From Pseudomonas sp. MN1F (GTDB taxonomy: Bacteria; Pseudomonadota; Gammaproteobacteria; Pseudomonadales; Pseudomonadaceae), in assembly GCF_009391885.1 (NCBI RefSeq), contig NZ_VZII01000037.1:186001-250000 (forward strand): a DNA stretch of 64,000 bases, read 5' to 3'. Below are positions 9,988 to 17,643 of the stretch, one piece after another; within the stretch, counting starts at the first letter, position 1, and the number at the start of each line of letters is the position of its first letter. The notes under the pieces are model-generated. The model saw nothing but the letters and a program-made list of their open reading frames with translations. It had not been told where the DNA came from and made no database searches. The position numbers and the translations under genes are program-made.

Positions 9988-10263
9988 ATGAAAGCTCAAG
10001 CCCGCCACATCCTGGTCAAGACCGCTGACGAAGCCGAAAAGCTCAAGCAGCGCATCGCCAACGGCGAGGCCTTCGACGTGCTGGCGAAGAAGTTCTCCAC
10101 CTGCCCGTCGGGCAAACGCGGCGGTGACCTGGGTGAAGTACGCCCGGGCCAGCTGGTCGGCGCGATCGACCAGGTGATCTTCAAGAAGCCCCTGCGCGTG
10201 GTGCACGGGCCGATCAAGAGCAAGTTCGGCTACCACCTGGTGCAGACCTTCTATCGCGATTGA
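9988..10263 (+). CDS. ppiC: Peptidyl-prolyl cis-trans isomerase, small parvulin
   Basis: 91-residue stand-alone parvulin domain without signal peptide, so cytoplasmic. ARHILVKTADEAEKLK at the N-terminus, FSTCPSGKRGGDLGEV in the middle and GPIKSKFGYHLVQ at the C-terminus cover the whole fold and match PpiC of E. coli in length. ATG 9988 is chosen because it gives the standard KAQARHILV start. An in-frame codon at 9964 would only add eight residues. Confidence 0.92.
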   Translation: MKAQARHILVKTADEAEKLKQRIANGEAFDVLAKKFSTCPSGKRGGDLGEVRPGQLVGAIDQVIFKKPLRVVHGPIKSKFGYHLVQTFYRD

Positions 10264-10334
10264 TAGCCACGGGCCACCTAGCATTTTTGCCAGTTGCCCC
10301 GTGTTCGCGCATTCCATACAACTCAGGCAGGGCC

Positions 10335-10359
10335 GAAGCGGCACCTAAGATGCCGCTTC
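10335..10359. terminator. Perfect 9-bp hairpin between ppiC and the autotransporter gene
   Basis: GAAGCGGCA-cctaaga-TGCCGCTTC. The stem is perfect but has no T-run, so it is either a weak terminator for ppiC or a structure in the leader of the following gene, 38 bp upstream of its start. Confidence 0.4.
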
Positions 10360-10396
10360 AGGTAGTGGTCCCTCTAATGGACACGGAGACCTGCCT

Positions 10397-12721
10397 ATGC
10401 GTTGCCCTCGCCTGCTACTGCCTGCTGCCTTTCCCCTCGTTGCCCTGCCGCTGATCGTCCACGCGCAAGCCTTGGTGGTTTCGCCTGGCGACAACCTGGG
10501 TGCCGTCGTACAGACCCCGGCCATCGACGACTTCAGGATGACCGGCGGGACTGTGCAATCGCTCAATCAAGGGCAAGGCTACGACACGTTCTCCATGTCC
10601 GCCGGGCAGATCGTCGGTGCATTCGAGGATGGCGACTACGCGATCTTCGCCGGCGGGCGTATTGGCCGGGTTGACCTCAAGCTGGCAGACAACTACTTCG
10701 AAATGTCCGAGGCCCCTGGTGTCGATACCTTGATCGATGGCAACCTGGTCAGCGGCTTCGGCAACGACACCATCATCCTGCGTGGTGGCACCATCGGCGG
10801 CAACATCAGTACCAGCGGCGGAGTCGACGACATCACCATCAGCGGCGGCCTGCTGAAAGGCAATGTACTGGCCAGTGCGGGAGACGACGTCTTCACCTGG
10901 AATGGCGGCCGTATTCGCGGCGAGGTCGATATGGGCCCGGGTGATGACCATGCAACCATCGTCGGCCTCGACTCCAGCACGCTGGTCATTGTACTGGACG
11001 GTGGCCGCGGCAACGACAGCCTGGTATTCGAGAACAGCCAGATCAATGGCGCAACCCGGTATGTGAACTGGGAAGCCATCGGCCTGTTCGAAAACAGCCG
11101 CCTCACACTGGACGACACCTTGACCCTTGGCGACGGCACCGCTGAGCAGCCTGGCAGCGGCACTGGCGCCTTGCTCATCGACGACAGCAGTACACTGGTT
11201 TCCCGCCAAGGCACCATCACGCCCGTCAGCCAAGGGCAGAAGGCGACGCTGAACAATGCTGGCACCCTCGACCTCAGCAGTGGCGATGACGCTCAAGGCA
11301 GATTGACTGTGAACGGCAATTACGTGGGGGAAAATGGCCTGTTGCGCGTAAACAGCGTGTTGGCAGGTGACGACGCAGCCTCCGACCGGCTGGTCGTCAG
11401 CCAAGGCACGATCACCGGCAGTACGCGCTTGCAGATCAACAACCTGGGCGGCACCGGTGCTACCACCCTGCAGAACGGCATCCAGGTGGTCGAGGCTCGC
11501 AATGGCGCCACCAGCAGCGCCACCGCCTTTGTCCAGACACAGACGCTGTCGGTCGGCGCCTACGACTACCGGCTGTTCAAGGGCGGGGTAACCGCAGGCA
11601 GCGAGAACAGCTGGTACCTGCGCTCGACGCTGGTGGCAACACCGTCCGCCACTGCCCCGGCACCAGGTGAGCCGCCAGTCGAGCCCGCAGCAACCCCACC
11701 CGTGGCTGCACCGGCTCCCGGCCAGGCCGAGCTGCCAGCCCCGGTTGCCGGCGTCAGTGTGCCGCTGTACCGCCCCGAAGTGCCGGTTTACGCCGCCGCA
11801 CCACGGGGTGCTGCAATCATCGCTCGTCAGGCCCTGGGCACCTTCCACCAACGCCAGGGTGACCAGCAGTTGCTGGCTGGCCAAGGCAGCCTGCCCGCCA
11901 GCTGGGGCCAGGCCTACGGCGGCGCGCTGCGCCAGCAATGGAGCGGCACCGTCAGCCCGAGCCTGAACGGTGACCTGTACGGTTTCAAGGTGGGCCAGGA
12001 CCTGTATGCCAAGCTCAGCGATAACGGCTATCGCCAGCATCTGGGCCTGTATGTCAGCCACAGCCGGCTGGACGCCGACGTCAAAGGCTTCGCATTGGCC
12101 GTGAAGGACCGCAGCATTGGTGACTTGAAGCTCGATGGCGACAGTGTCGGCGGCTACTGGACGCTGGTTGGGCCGCAAGGCGGGTACCTCGACAGCGTGC
12201 TGCAGTACACCAAACTCGATGGCCGCGCCCGCTCTGACCGGGGCGACAAACTGAACATCGACGGCCACGCCTGGACCGCATCGCTGGAGTCCGGCTACCC
12301 GATCAGCCTGTCGGAACGCTGGACCCTGGAGCCGCAAGCCCAGCTGATTGCCCAGAAAGTCTCACTGGACAGCGCCAACGACAGCGTCGCGCACGTCAGC
12401 CATGATGCCCAGGTCGAGCTCACCGGCCGGCTCGGCGTGCGCCTCGAAGGGGCCTGCAACACCAGCACCGGGCACTTGTTGCAACCCTACGCGCAACTCA
12501 ACCTGTGGCATGGCGACGGTGGTCGCGACACCCTGACGTTCGATGGGCTGGACAAGATCAAGACCGACTACCGCTACACCTCGTTGCAGCTGGAAACCGG
12601 CCTGGCTGCCCAGGTCAGCGCGGCGCTGAGCCTGCACGGCGGCGTGCAGTACTCAAGCAACCTCGACAGCCGCCAGCAGGAAGCCAGCGGCGTGAATCTG
12701 GGCGTGCGCTGGCAGTTCTAG
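10397..12721 (+). CDS. Autotransporter (type V secretion) outer-membrane protein
   Basis: 774-residue protein with a signal peptide ending about residue 24 (VHA-QA). The passenger (about 25-410) is a string of short Gly/Asp-rich beta repeats such as GGTIGGNIS, GGLLKGNVL and GGRIRGEVD, suggesting a beta-helix with turns that might bind calcium. A Pro/Ala-rich linker runs from about 411 to 455. The last 260 or so residues are an autotransporter beta-barrel ending in the aromatic WQF needed for BAM recognition. ATG 10397 is preceded by GGAG. Its TAG stop overlaps the stop of the convergent LysE gene. The passenger has no protease or lipase motif that I recognise, so an adhesin or surface-structure role is only likely. 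Confidence 0.85.
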   Translation: MRCPRLLLPAAFPLVALPLIVHAQALVVSPGDNLGAVVQTPAIDDFRMTGGTVQSLNQGQGYDTFSMSAGQIVGAFEDGDYAIFAGGRIGRVDLKLADNYFEMSEAPGVDTLIDGNLVSGFGNDTIILRGGTIGGNISTSGGVDDITISGGLLKGNVLASAGDDVFTWNGGRIRGEVDMGPGDDHATIVGLDSSTLVIVLDGGRGNDSLVFENSQINGATRYVNWEAIGLFENSRLTLDDTLTLGDGTAEQPGSGTGALLIDDSSTLVSRQGTITPVSQGQKATLNNAGTLDLSSGDDAQGRLTVNGNYVGENGLLRVNSVLAGDDAASDRLVVSQGTITGSTRLQINNLGGTGATTLQNGIQVVEARNGATSSATAFVQTQTLSVGAYDYRLFKGGVTAGSENSWYLRSTLVATPSATAPAPGEPPVEPAATPPVAAPAPGQAELPAPVAGVSVPLYRPEVPVYAAAPRGAAIIARQALGTFHQRQGDQQLLAGQGSLPASWGQAYGGALRQQWSGTVSPSLNGDLYGFKVGQDLYAKLSDNGYRQHLGLYVSHSRLDADVKGFALAVKDRSIGDLKLDGDSVGGYWTLVGPQGGYLDSVLQYTKLDGRARSDRGDKLNIDGHAWTASLESGYPISLSERWTLEPQAQLIAQKVSLDSANDSVAHVSHDAQVELTGRLGVRLEGACNTSTGHLLQPYAQLNLWHGDGGRDTLTFDGLDKIKTDYRYTSLQLETGLAAQVSAALSLHGGVQYSSNLDSRQQEASGVNLGVRWQF

Positions 12722-13341
12722 CGGCGCGCCGCCAGCAGGCCAAGGCCGGCGCAACCGAGCAGCGAGGCGCTGACCCGGTTGAACAACCGGCGCGGCCCTG
12801 GCTGGCTGAACCAGCGTTGCAGGTAGGCACCCAGGCCTGAGTAGATGGCGATCGCTGCCCACTCCAGCAGCAGGAACAGCATGCCGAGCCAGAGGAACTG
12901 CTCGCTCACCGAGGTGGCGCTGCCAACCGAGACGAACTGCGGCAGGAAGGCGGTGAAGATCAGGATGGCCTTCGGGTTGCCCGCCGCCACCCAGAATTCC
13001 TGGCGCGCCAGGCGCCAGGTGCCGCGCGGATGATCACCGGCCACCACGGCCTCGCCAACTGGGGCGCGCCACAGCTGCCAGGCGATGTAGAACAGGTACG
13101 CCGCGCCCACCACCTTGATTGCCAGGAACAGGTATTCGCTGGTGTGCAGCACCACCGCCAGGCCCATGGCGGCCAGGGCGATCATGCCGCTGAAGGCAAG
13201 AATCCGCCCGGCGCCGGCCACGCAGGCGGTGCGCAGGCCGAAGCGGCTGGCATTGTGCAACGACAGCAGGTTGTTCGGCCCCGGCGCCATGTTCAGGGCA
13301 AAGCAGGCAGGGATGAATAGCAACAGGCTCGACAGGTCCAT
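12718..13341 (-). CDS. LysE/RhtB-family amino-acid exporter
   Basis: 207-residue inner-membrane protein with about six helices and the LysE signature near the N-terminus (NMAPGPNNLLSLHNASRFG), plus NPKAILIFTAFLPQF in the middle. This family exports amino acids or their analogues. It is divergent from an AraC-family regulator whose gene starts 131 bp away, a common regulator-exporter pair. Its stop shares the palindromic tetranucleotide CTAG with the stop of the convergent autotransporter. Confidence 0.88.
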   Translation of the reverse strand: MDLSSLLLFIPACFALNMAPGPNNLLSLHNASRFGLRTACVAGAGRILAFSGMIALAAMGLAVVLHTSEYLFLAIKVVGAAYLFYIAWQLWRAPVGEAVVAGDHPRGTWRLARQEFWVAAGNPKAILIFTAFLPQFVSVGSATSVSEQFLWLGMLFLLLEWAAIAIYSGLGAYLQRWFSQPGPRRLFNRVSASLLGCAGLGLLAARR

Positions 13342-13397
13342 TTTGTTCTCCAGGCAATCAGCCGCTACTGTCGATGCCGGGCCGGGGCCGGGTCAAG

Positions 13398-13422
13398 GTA
13401 CAGCCAGCGGCAAAAACTGTAC
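13398..13422. promoter_or_regulatory. Inverted repeat between LysE exporter and AraC regulator
   Basis: GTACAG (13398-13403) and CTGTAC (13417-13422) form an inverted repeat centred in the divergent promoter region. The sequence GGTCAAG also occurs twice, at about 13391 and 13423. It is a candidate operator for the adjacent AraC-type protein; there is no direct evidence. Confidence 0.4.
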
Positions 13423-13472
13423 GGTCAAGTGCCCGCCGCTGCTAAGCTGCCCAGCTGATCGAGGACCCTGTC

Positions 13473-14291
13473 ATGCCCACTGCCCGCTCCCAGCATTGGC
13501 GCGACCCGGCACTGCCCTGGGTGGAAAGCCGCCGCGCCTGCCATAGCCGCGCCTGCTACAAGGCGCACAGTCACCCGACCTTCTCCATCGGCGCGGTGGA
13601 TGCCGGCAACAGCTGCTTCACAGGCGCTGGCGACGGGCAGGAGCGCCTGACGCCGGGTACCCTGGTGCTGGTGCCGGCGCAGCGGGTACATGCCTGCAAC
13701 CCCGTGCCCGGCCAAGCCTGGAGCTACCAGATGCTGCATGTGGATGCTGCCTGGCTGGCGCAGTGGCGGCTGGAGTCAGGGCTCGCCGCAGCCAGGCCCG
13801 GTGCCCCTGCGCGGCTCAGCCGGGACCCGGCGCTATACCGTGAATTCTGCGCGCTGAACGACCTGCTCTTTTCCACCGCCGGCGTCGGCGAGAAAGAAGC
13901 GGCGCTACTGGCATTCCTGGGGGATCACGATTTTTCGGCGCAACCGGCATCGCTCGCGGCCCCCGCGCCTGTGTTGCGGATGCCGACCTTGCGGGGGCTG
14001 ATCGAACACATCGAAGCGCAGGACCTGGCGCAACTGAGCCTGGAACGCCTGGCCAGGCAAGCAGGCCTTGGCCGCTACCAGCTGATCCGTGCATTTCGCG
14101 CCGCCACCGGGCTGACACCCCATGCTTACCTGCTCAATGCACGGGTCAACCGTGGCCGGCTGCTGCTGCGTGACGGCCTGGCGTTGGCCGAGGTTGCCTA
14201 CCAGCTGGGGTTTGCCGACCAGAGCCACTTCCAGCGGGTGTTCAAAGCCCATGTCGGGGTGACGCCGGGGCAGTACCGCCACGCGCAATAA
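13473..14291 (+). CDS. AraC-family transcriptional regulator with cupin sensor domain
   Basis: 272-residue regulator. The N-terminal half (about 20-120) is an AraC-ligand-binding cupin with HSHPTFSIG and LTPGTLVLVPAQRVHACNP. The C-terminal 100 residues hold two helix-turn-helix units (LSLERLARQAGLGRYQLIRAFRAATG and LALAEVAYQLGFADQSHFQRVFKAHVG) with the family signature ending in TPGQYR. It is flanked by two LysE-type exporters, one divergent and one 61 bp downstream in the same direction. Control of amino-acid or metabolite export is therefore the likely job. Confidence 0.9.
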   Translation: MPTARSQHWRDPALPWVESRRACHSRACYKAHSHPTFSIGAVDAGNSCFTGAGDGQERLTPGTLVLVPAQRVHACNPVPGQAWSYQMLHVDAAWLAQWRLESGLAAARPGAPARLSRDPALYREFCALNDLLFSTAGVGEKEAALLAFLGDHDFSAQPASLAAPAPVLRMPTLRGLIEHIEAQDLAQLSLERLARQAGLGRYQLIRAFRAATGLTPHAYLLNARVNRGRLLLRDGLALAEVAYQLGFADQSHFQRVFKAHVGVTPGQYRHAQ

Positions 14292-14352
14292 TCTTCAATA
14301 CCTGTGCCAGAGCAGCCTCCAGACTGCGGCTTTGTTCCCGAGACAGCCCAGC

Positions 14353-14967
14353 ATGGAGCAGTTCCTGATCGTCGCCCTCGCCCACTTCCTTGCCCTGCTT
14401 TCACCCGGCCCGGACTTTTTCCTGGTTGCCCGCACCTCGGTAGCGGCAGGCTGGCGCGTGGCCAGCGGCGCCTGCCTGGGCATCGCCTTGGCCAATGGCC
14501 TGTTCATCGCCATGGCCTTTGCCGGCCTGGCCATTCTGCGCCAAGGCAGCGTGCTGTTCCTCACCCTGCAACTGGCCGGTGCTAGCTACCTGCTGTACAT
14601 CGGCCTGCTGTTCCTGCGCCATGCCGGTAAAAACGAGCTGACAGCCGTTGCTGGGCCGGGCGCGATCAAGGGTTGGTGGCGTGGCCTGGGCCTGGGCTTT
14701 CTGTCAGGGGCGCTGAACCCGAAGAACGCGCTGTTCTACGCCAGCCTCGCTGGCATGGTGGCCAGCAGCAGCGCCGGCTGGAAGTGGCTGTACAGCGCGT
14801 GGATGTTCAGCATCGTGCTGCTGTGGGACCTGCTGGTGGCAGCGGCCATCGGCAATCAACGCCTGCTGCGGCGCTTCACCCATGCCCTGCCGTGGCTGGA
14901 ACGGGCCTGCGGGGTCATGCTGATGGTGCTGGCCGTGGCGCTGCTGATTCATCTGCTGGCGGGCTGA
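14353..14967 (+). CDS. Second LysE/RhtB-family exporter
   Basis: 204-residue inner-membrane protein with LSPGPDFFLVARTSVAAG near the N-terminus, a GALNPKNALFYASLAG segment in the middle and about six hydrophobic helices. It belongs to the RhtB/LysE superfamily but is only distantly similar to the copy at 12.7 kb, so it is not a recent duplicate. ATG 14353 gives the family start MEQF. It follows the AraC gene and is probably co-transcribed. Its last 53 bases overlap the 3' end of the phosphatase gene on the other strand. Confidence 0.88.
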   Translation: MEQFLIVALAHFLALLSPGPDFFLVARTSVAAGWRVASGACLGIALANGLFIAMAFAGLAILRQGSVLFLTLQLAGASYLLYIGLLFLRHAGKNELTAVAGPGAIKGWWRGLGLGFLSGALNPKNALFYASLAGMVASSSAGWKWLYSAWMFSIVLLWDLLVAAAIGNQRLLRRFTHALPWLERACGVMLMVLAVALLIHLLAG

Positions 14968-15640
14968 CCAGGCGCAGGCTGGCAAGGTCCATCAGGCTGA
15001 AATGGCCGCTGGCCCAGCCGCCGGTATCCAGATGCCAGACGTTGCCCAACTGCTTGGCCCGCAATACCGGCGTATGCCCTACCAGCAAGGCGCGCAAGCC
15101 TGCCACGAGCTCGGTGTTGCCATCCTTCAGGCGTTGCCGCGACCACTGGCACACCTCGCGAACGCCAGCGTCATCATCGAACAGCAGGCTGTTGCGTAAT
15201 TCGCTCCAGTCGTTGAACGGGCTGTCGGCATGCAGCAGGCCGATCAGGCCGGAGTGGGTTTGCACTTCCAGGGCAATCGGCAGTTGCAGGAACCGTTCGA
15301 CGAAGACCGCCTGCTTGTCGCGGGGCATGTCGATGAACCAGCCACCACCTGCGGCACGGTACATCTCCAGATCCAGACGCCCGCCATGCAGGCAGGTGAT
15401 CGCCAGCGACTCGTGATTGCCCTGCACGGCGTGAAACCAGGGCTGCTCCAGCCACCACAGGCATTCTTCGCTGTGCGGCCCGCGGTCGACCAGGTCGCCG
15501 ACGCTGAACAGGCGGTCCACTGCGGGGTCGAAAGCTGCTGCGTCCAGGCATTGCTCAAGCCGCCGAAAATGCCCGTGGATATCACCCACGGCCAAGTCAC
15601 GCCCCTTGCTGTTGGCGGCTAACCGCCGAAACCGGCTCAT
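14915..15640 (-). CDS. PPP-family metallophosphatase (PrpA/ApaH-like)
   Basis: 241-residue phosphoesterase with the three PPP metal-binding motifs in order: GDIHGHF (about 19), GDLVDRGPHS (about 48) and GNHE (about 76), then VGHTPV near 200. The family includes bacterial Ser/Thr protein phosphatases PrpA/PrpB and diadenosine tetraphosphatase ApaH. The sequence is closer to the PrpA type, but substrate cannot be fixed. ATG 15640 with GAGG nine bases upstream is chosen over an upstream in-frame ATG at 15691, which has no Shine-Dalgarno. Its 3' end overlaps the convergent exporter gene by 53 bp. Confidence 0.87.
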   Translation of the reverse strand: MSRFRRLAANSKGRDLAVGDIHGHFRRLEQCLDAAAFDPAVDRLFSVGDLVDRGPHSEECLWWLEQPWFHAVQGNHESLAITCLHGGRLDLEMYRAAGGGWFIDMPRDKQAVFVERFLQLPIALEVQTHSGLIGLLHADSPFNDWSELRNSLLFDDDAGVREVCQWSRQRLKDGNTELVAGLRALLVGHTPVLRAKQLGNVWHLDTGGWASGHFSLMDLASLRLVSPPADESAAPRPAPSA

Positions 15641-15714
15641 TACAATGTTCCTCTGCTGGCGCGCCGCGGCCGGCGTAAAATGAAGCGACACGCAGCCCGC
15701 CCCGGAGGTGCATC

Positions 15715-16230
15715 ATGCGTAACGCTCTTGTGTGTGCCGTGCTCATGGCGCTGTCATTCAACAGCATGGCACAAGGCACCCCACCTGCGCAGGTCGAGGT
15801 GCGTTTCGACCACCCGGAAACGTTTCGCGACGCCAGCCTCGATGGCCCTGGCTATGAACGCGGCGCCGATCCCTACGTGATGAAGACCCTGACCGAGTAC
15901 CTGCAGAAACTCGGCCAGCGCTACCTGCAGCCCGACCAGCAACTGGTCATCGACATTCGCGACGTCGACCTGGCTGGCCGTTACGAGCCATGGCACAGCC
16001 AGGCCTACGATGTGCGCTTCATGCGCGACATCACCTGGCCGACCATCGACCTGAGCTACACCCTGCACCAGCCTGGCAAGCCCGACCAGCAGGCCCAGGA
16101 GCGGGTCAGCGACAAGATGTACCTGAGCCGCCCGGGCCGCGCCGCCCATAGCAGTGACCGCCTGTACGCGGAAAAGGCCATGCTCGACGACTGGTTCCGC
16201 CAGCGGTTCGCGCCGCATTCGACGTCCTGA
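15715..16230 (+). CDS. DUF3016 periplasmic protein
   Basis: 171-residue protein with a signal peptide (MRNALVCAVLMALSFNSMAQ) and a mature domain with VEVRFDHPETFRDASLDG at its start and a Trp/Phe-rich C-terminus (LDDWFRQRF). It matches the DUF3016 family of gamma-proteobacterial secreted proteins with no assigned function. A strong GGAGGT lies six bases before the ATG. It is divergent from the phosphatase gene, with starts 74 bp apart. Confidence 0.8.
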   Translation: MRNALVCAVLMALSFNSMAQGTPPAQVEVRFDHPETFRDASLDGPGYERGADPYVMKTLTEYLQKLGQRYLQPDQQLVIDIRDVDLAGRYEPWHSQAYDVRFMRDITWPTIDLSYTLHQPGKPDQQAQERVSDKMYLSRPGRAAHSSDRLYAEKAMLDDWFRQRFAPHSTS

Positions 16231-16308
16231 GGCAACCCTTTGCTGGTACAGGCGAGTGTGTCGGGGGTATGCTCGGCCCTTCGACCTGTGCCAGGGAAGG
16301 GACGCACC

Positions 16309-17043
16309 ATGAAACTCTGTGCCGTACAACTGGCGTCGCGCAAAGGTGACCTGGCCGGCAACCTCGCCCGCCATCTGCGCTGCATCGAGCAAGCCGCGGC
16401 ACTGGGCGCGGAACTGGTGGTGTTCCCGGAACTGTCGTTGACCGGTTACGAACCGACCTTGGCACGCCAGGTGGCCCTGCCGCTGACCTCTGCCCGCCTT
16501 GAACCGTTGCAGGCGCTTTGCGATCAGCTGGCAATCAGCGTGGCCGTGGGGTTGCCACTGCCGACCGCAGAGGGAATACGCATCGGCATGCCCATCCTGC
16601 GCCCGGGCCAGCCGCCGCTGGCGTATGCCAAGCAACGCCTGCATGACGATGAACGGCCGTTCTTCACGCCCGGCGATCAACCCCTGGTGTTCGCGTCGGG
16701 GCCGCTGCAGATCGCCCCGGCCATCTGCTATGAGTCGATGTTCATCGAACATGCCGCCCAGGCCCATGGGCTGGGTGCCGAGCTGTATCTGGTCAGCGTG
16801 GCCAAGACCGCCAAAGGCATGCGCGAAGGCAACGAGCATTATCCGGAGGTGGCACGCAGCTTGGGCATTCCGGTGTTGCTGGCCAACTGCGTCGGGCCGG
16901 CCGACAACTTCATCGGTGCCGGCGGCTCGGCAGCCTGGGACAGCCAGGGCAACCTGCTGGCAGCGCTGGATGACAAGGCTGAAGGCCTGATCCTGCTGGA
17001 CACCACCAGCAACATTGCGCTCGGTGTGCCGCTGTCTGCGTGA
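16309..17043 (+). CDS. Carbon-nitrogen hydrolase (nitrilase superfamily)
   Basis: 244-residue cytoplasmic amidohydrolase. The catalytic triad is visible as Glu41 (VVFPELSLTGYEP), Lys108 (YAKQRLHDDE) and Cys140 (PAICYESMF). Members hydrolyse small amides or nitriles; this subgroup is often annotated as a predicted amidohydrolase. ATG 16309 with GGGAAGGG upstream gives the normal N-terminus, whereas an in-frame start at 16240 would add 23 unrelated residues. It is convergent with ogt, 21 bp apart. Confidence 0.88.
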   Translation: MKLCAVQLASRKGDLAGNLARHLRCIEQAAALGAELVVFPELSLTGYEPTLARQVALPLTSARLEPLQALCDQLAISVAVGLPLPTAEGIRIGMPILRPGQPPLAYAKQRLHDDERPFFTPGDQPLVFASGPLQIAPAICYESMFIEHAAQAHGLGAELYLVSVAKTAKGMREGNEHYPEVARSLGIPVLLANCVGPADNFIGAGGSAAWDSQGNLLAALDDKAEGLILLDTTSNIALGVPLSA

Positions 17044-17064
17044 GGGACAACTGGCGCAGATTGT

Positions 17065-17565
17065 TCAGAGGTCCAAAGCCAGGCTCTGCCGCCCTTCCAA
17101 CGCCAGCAGATACTGCTTGGCCGGCAAGCCCCCGGCAAACCCGGTCAGGCTGCCGGACGCGCCGATTACCCGGTGGCACGGAGCAATGATCGAGATCGGA
17201 TTGCGCCCGTTGGCTGCACCCACCGCGCGCACGGCACTGGGGTTGCCGATCTGCCGGGCGATGTCGCTGTAGCTGCGGGTCTGGCCAAAGGGAATGGTCA
17301 GCAGGGCCGCCCACACCTGGCGCTGGAATTCGGTGCCGGCAAAGTCCAGCGCCAGTTCAAAGTGCTGGCGGGTGCCAGCGAAGTACTCACCCAGCTGGCG
17401 GGCCGTTTCGCGCAGCATCGGGTGGCGGTCATCGCGGTGCAGATCGCCAAGCCGCACGCGGTTCTCGCGTTCCTCCTGCCACAGCACAGCGGCGAGTCGC
17501 TCGCCGCGTGCCACCAGGGTCAGGGTGCCGACCGGGGACGGCATCAACGTAAAGGCGCTGGACAT
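17065..17565 (-). CDS. ogt: Methylated-DNA-protein-cysteine methyltransferase
   Basis: 166-residue DNA repair protein that transfers the alkyl group from O6-alkylguanine to its own cysteine. The methyl-acceptor site is PCHR with Cys130, preceded by FQRQVWAALLTIPFGQTRSY and AVRAVGAANGRNP, the helix-turn-helix and Asn-hinge of the family. Length and the absence of an Ada regulatory domain fit Ogt. The start has no close competitor. Confidence 0.93.
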   Translation of the reverse strand: MSSAFTLMPSPVGTLTLVARGERLAAVLWQEERENRVRLGDLHRDDRHPMLRETARQLGEYFAGTRQHFELALDFAGTEFQRQVWAALLTIPFGQTRSYSDIARQIGNPSAVRAVGAANGRNPISIIAPCHRVIGASGSLTGFAGGLPAKQYLLALEGRQSLALDL

Positions 17566-17643
17566 CTGAGTTCCCTACGGCAAACCAGTTTCAGCGCACT
17601 TTAACGTCGCTCGCCCCCCGCTGCATCCGCTTTCTTGCGCAGG

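Noticed and set aside
10415..12337. A 640-codon open frame on the minus strand
   Set aside because: It is the antisense of the autotransporter gene, is rich in Ala/Val/Gln without any motif, and has no Shine-Dalgarno. High GC explains long shadow frames.
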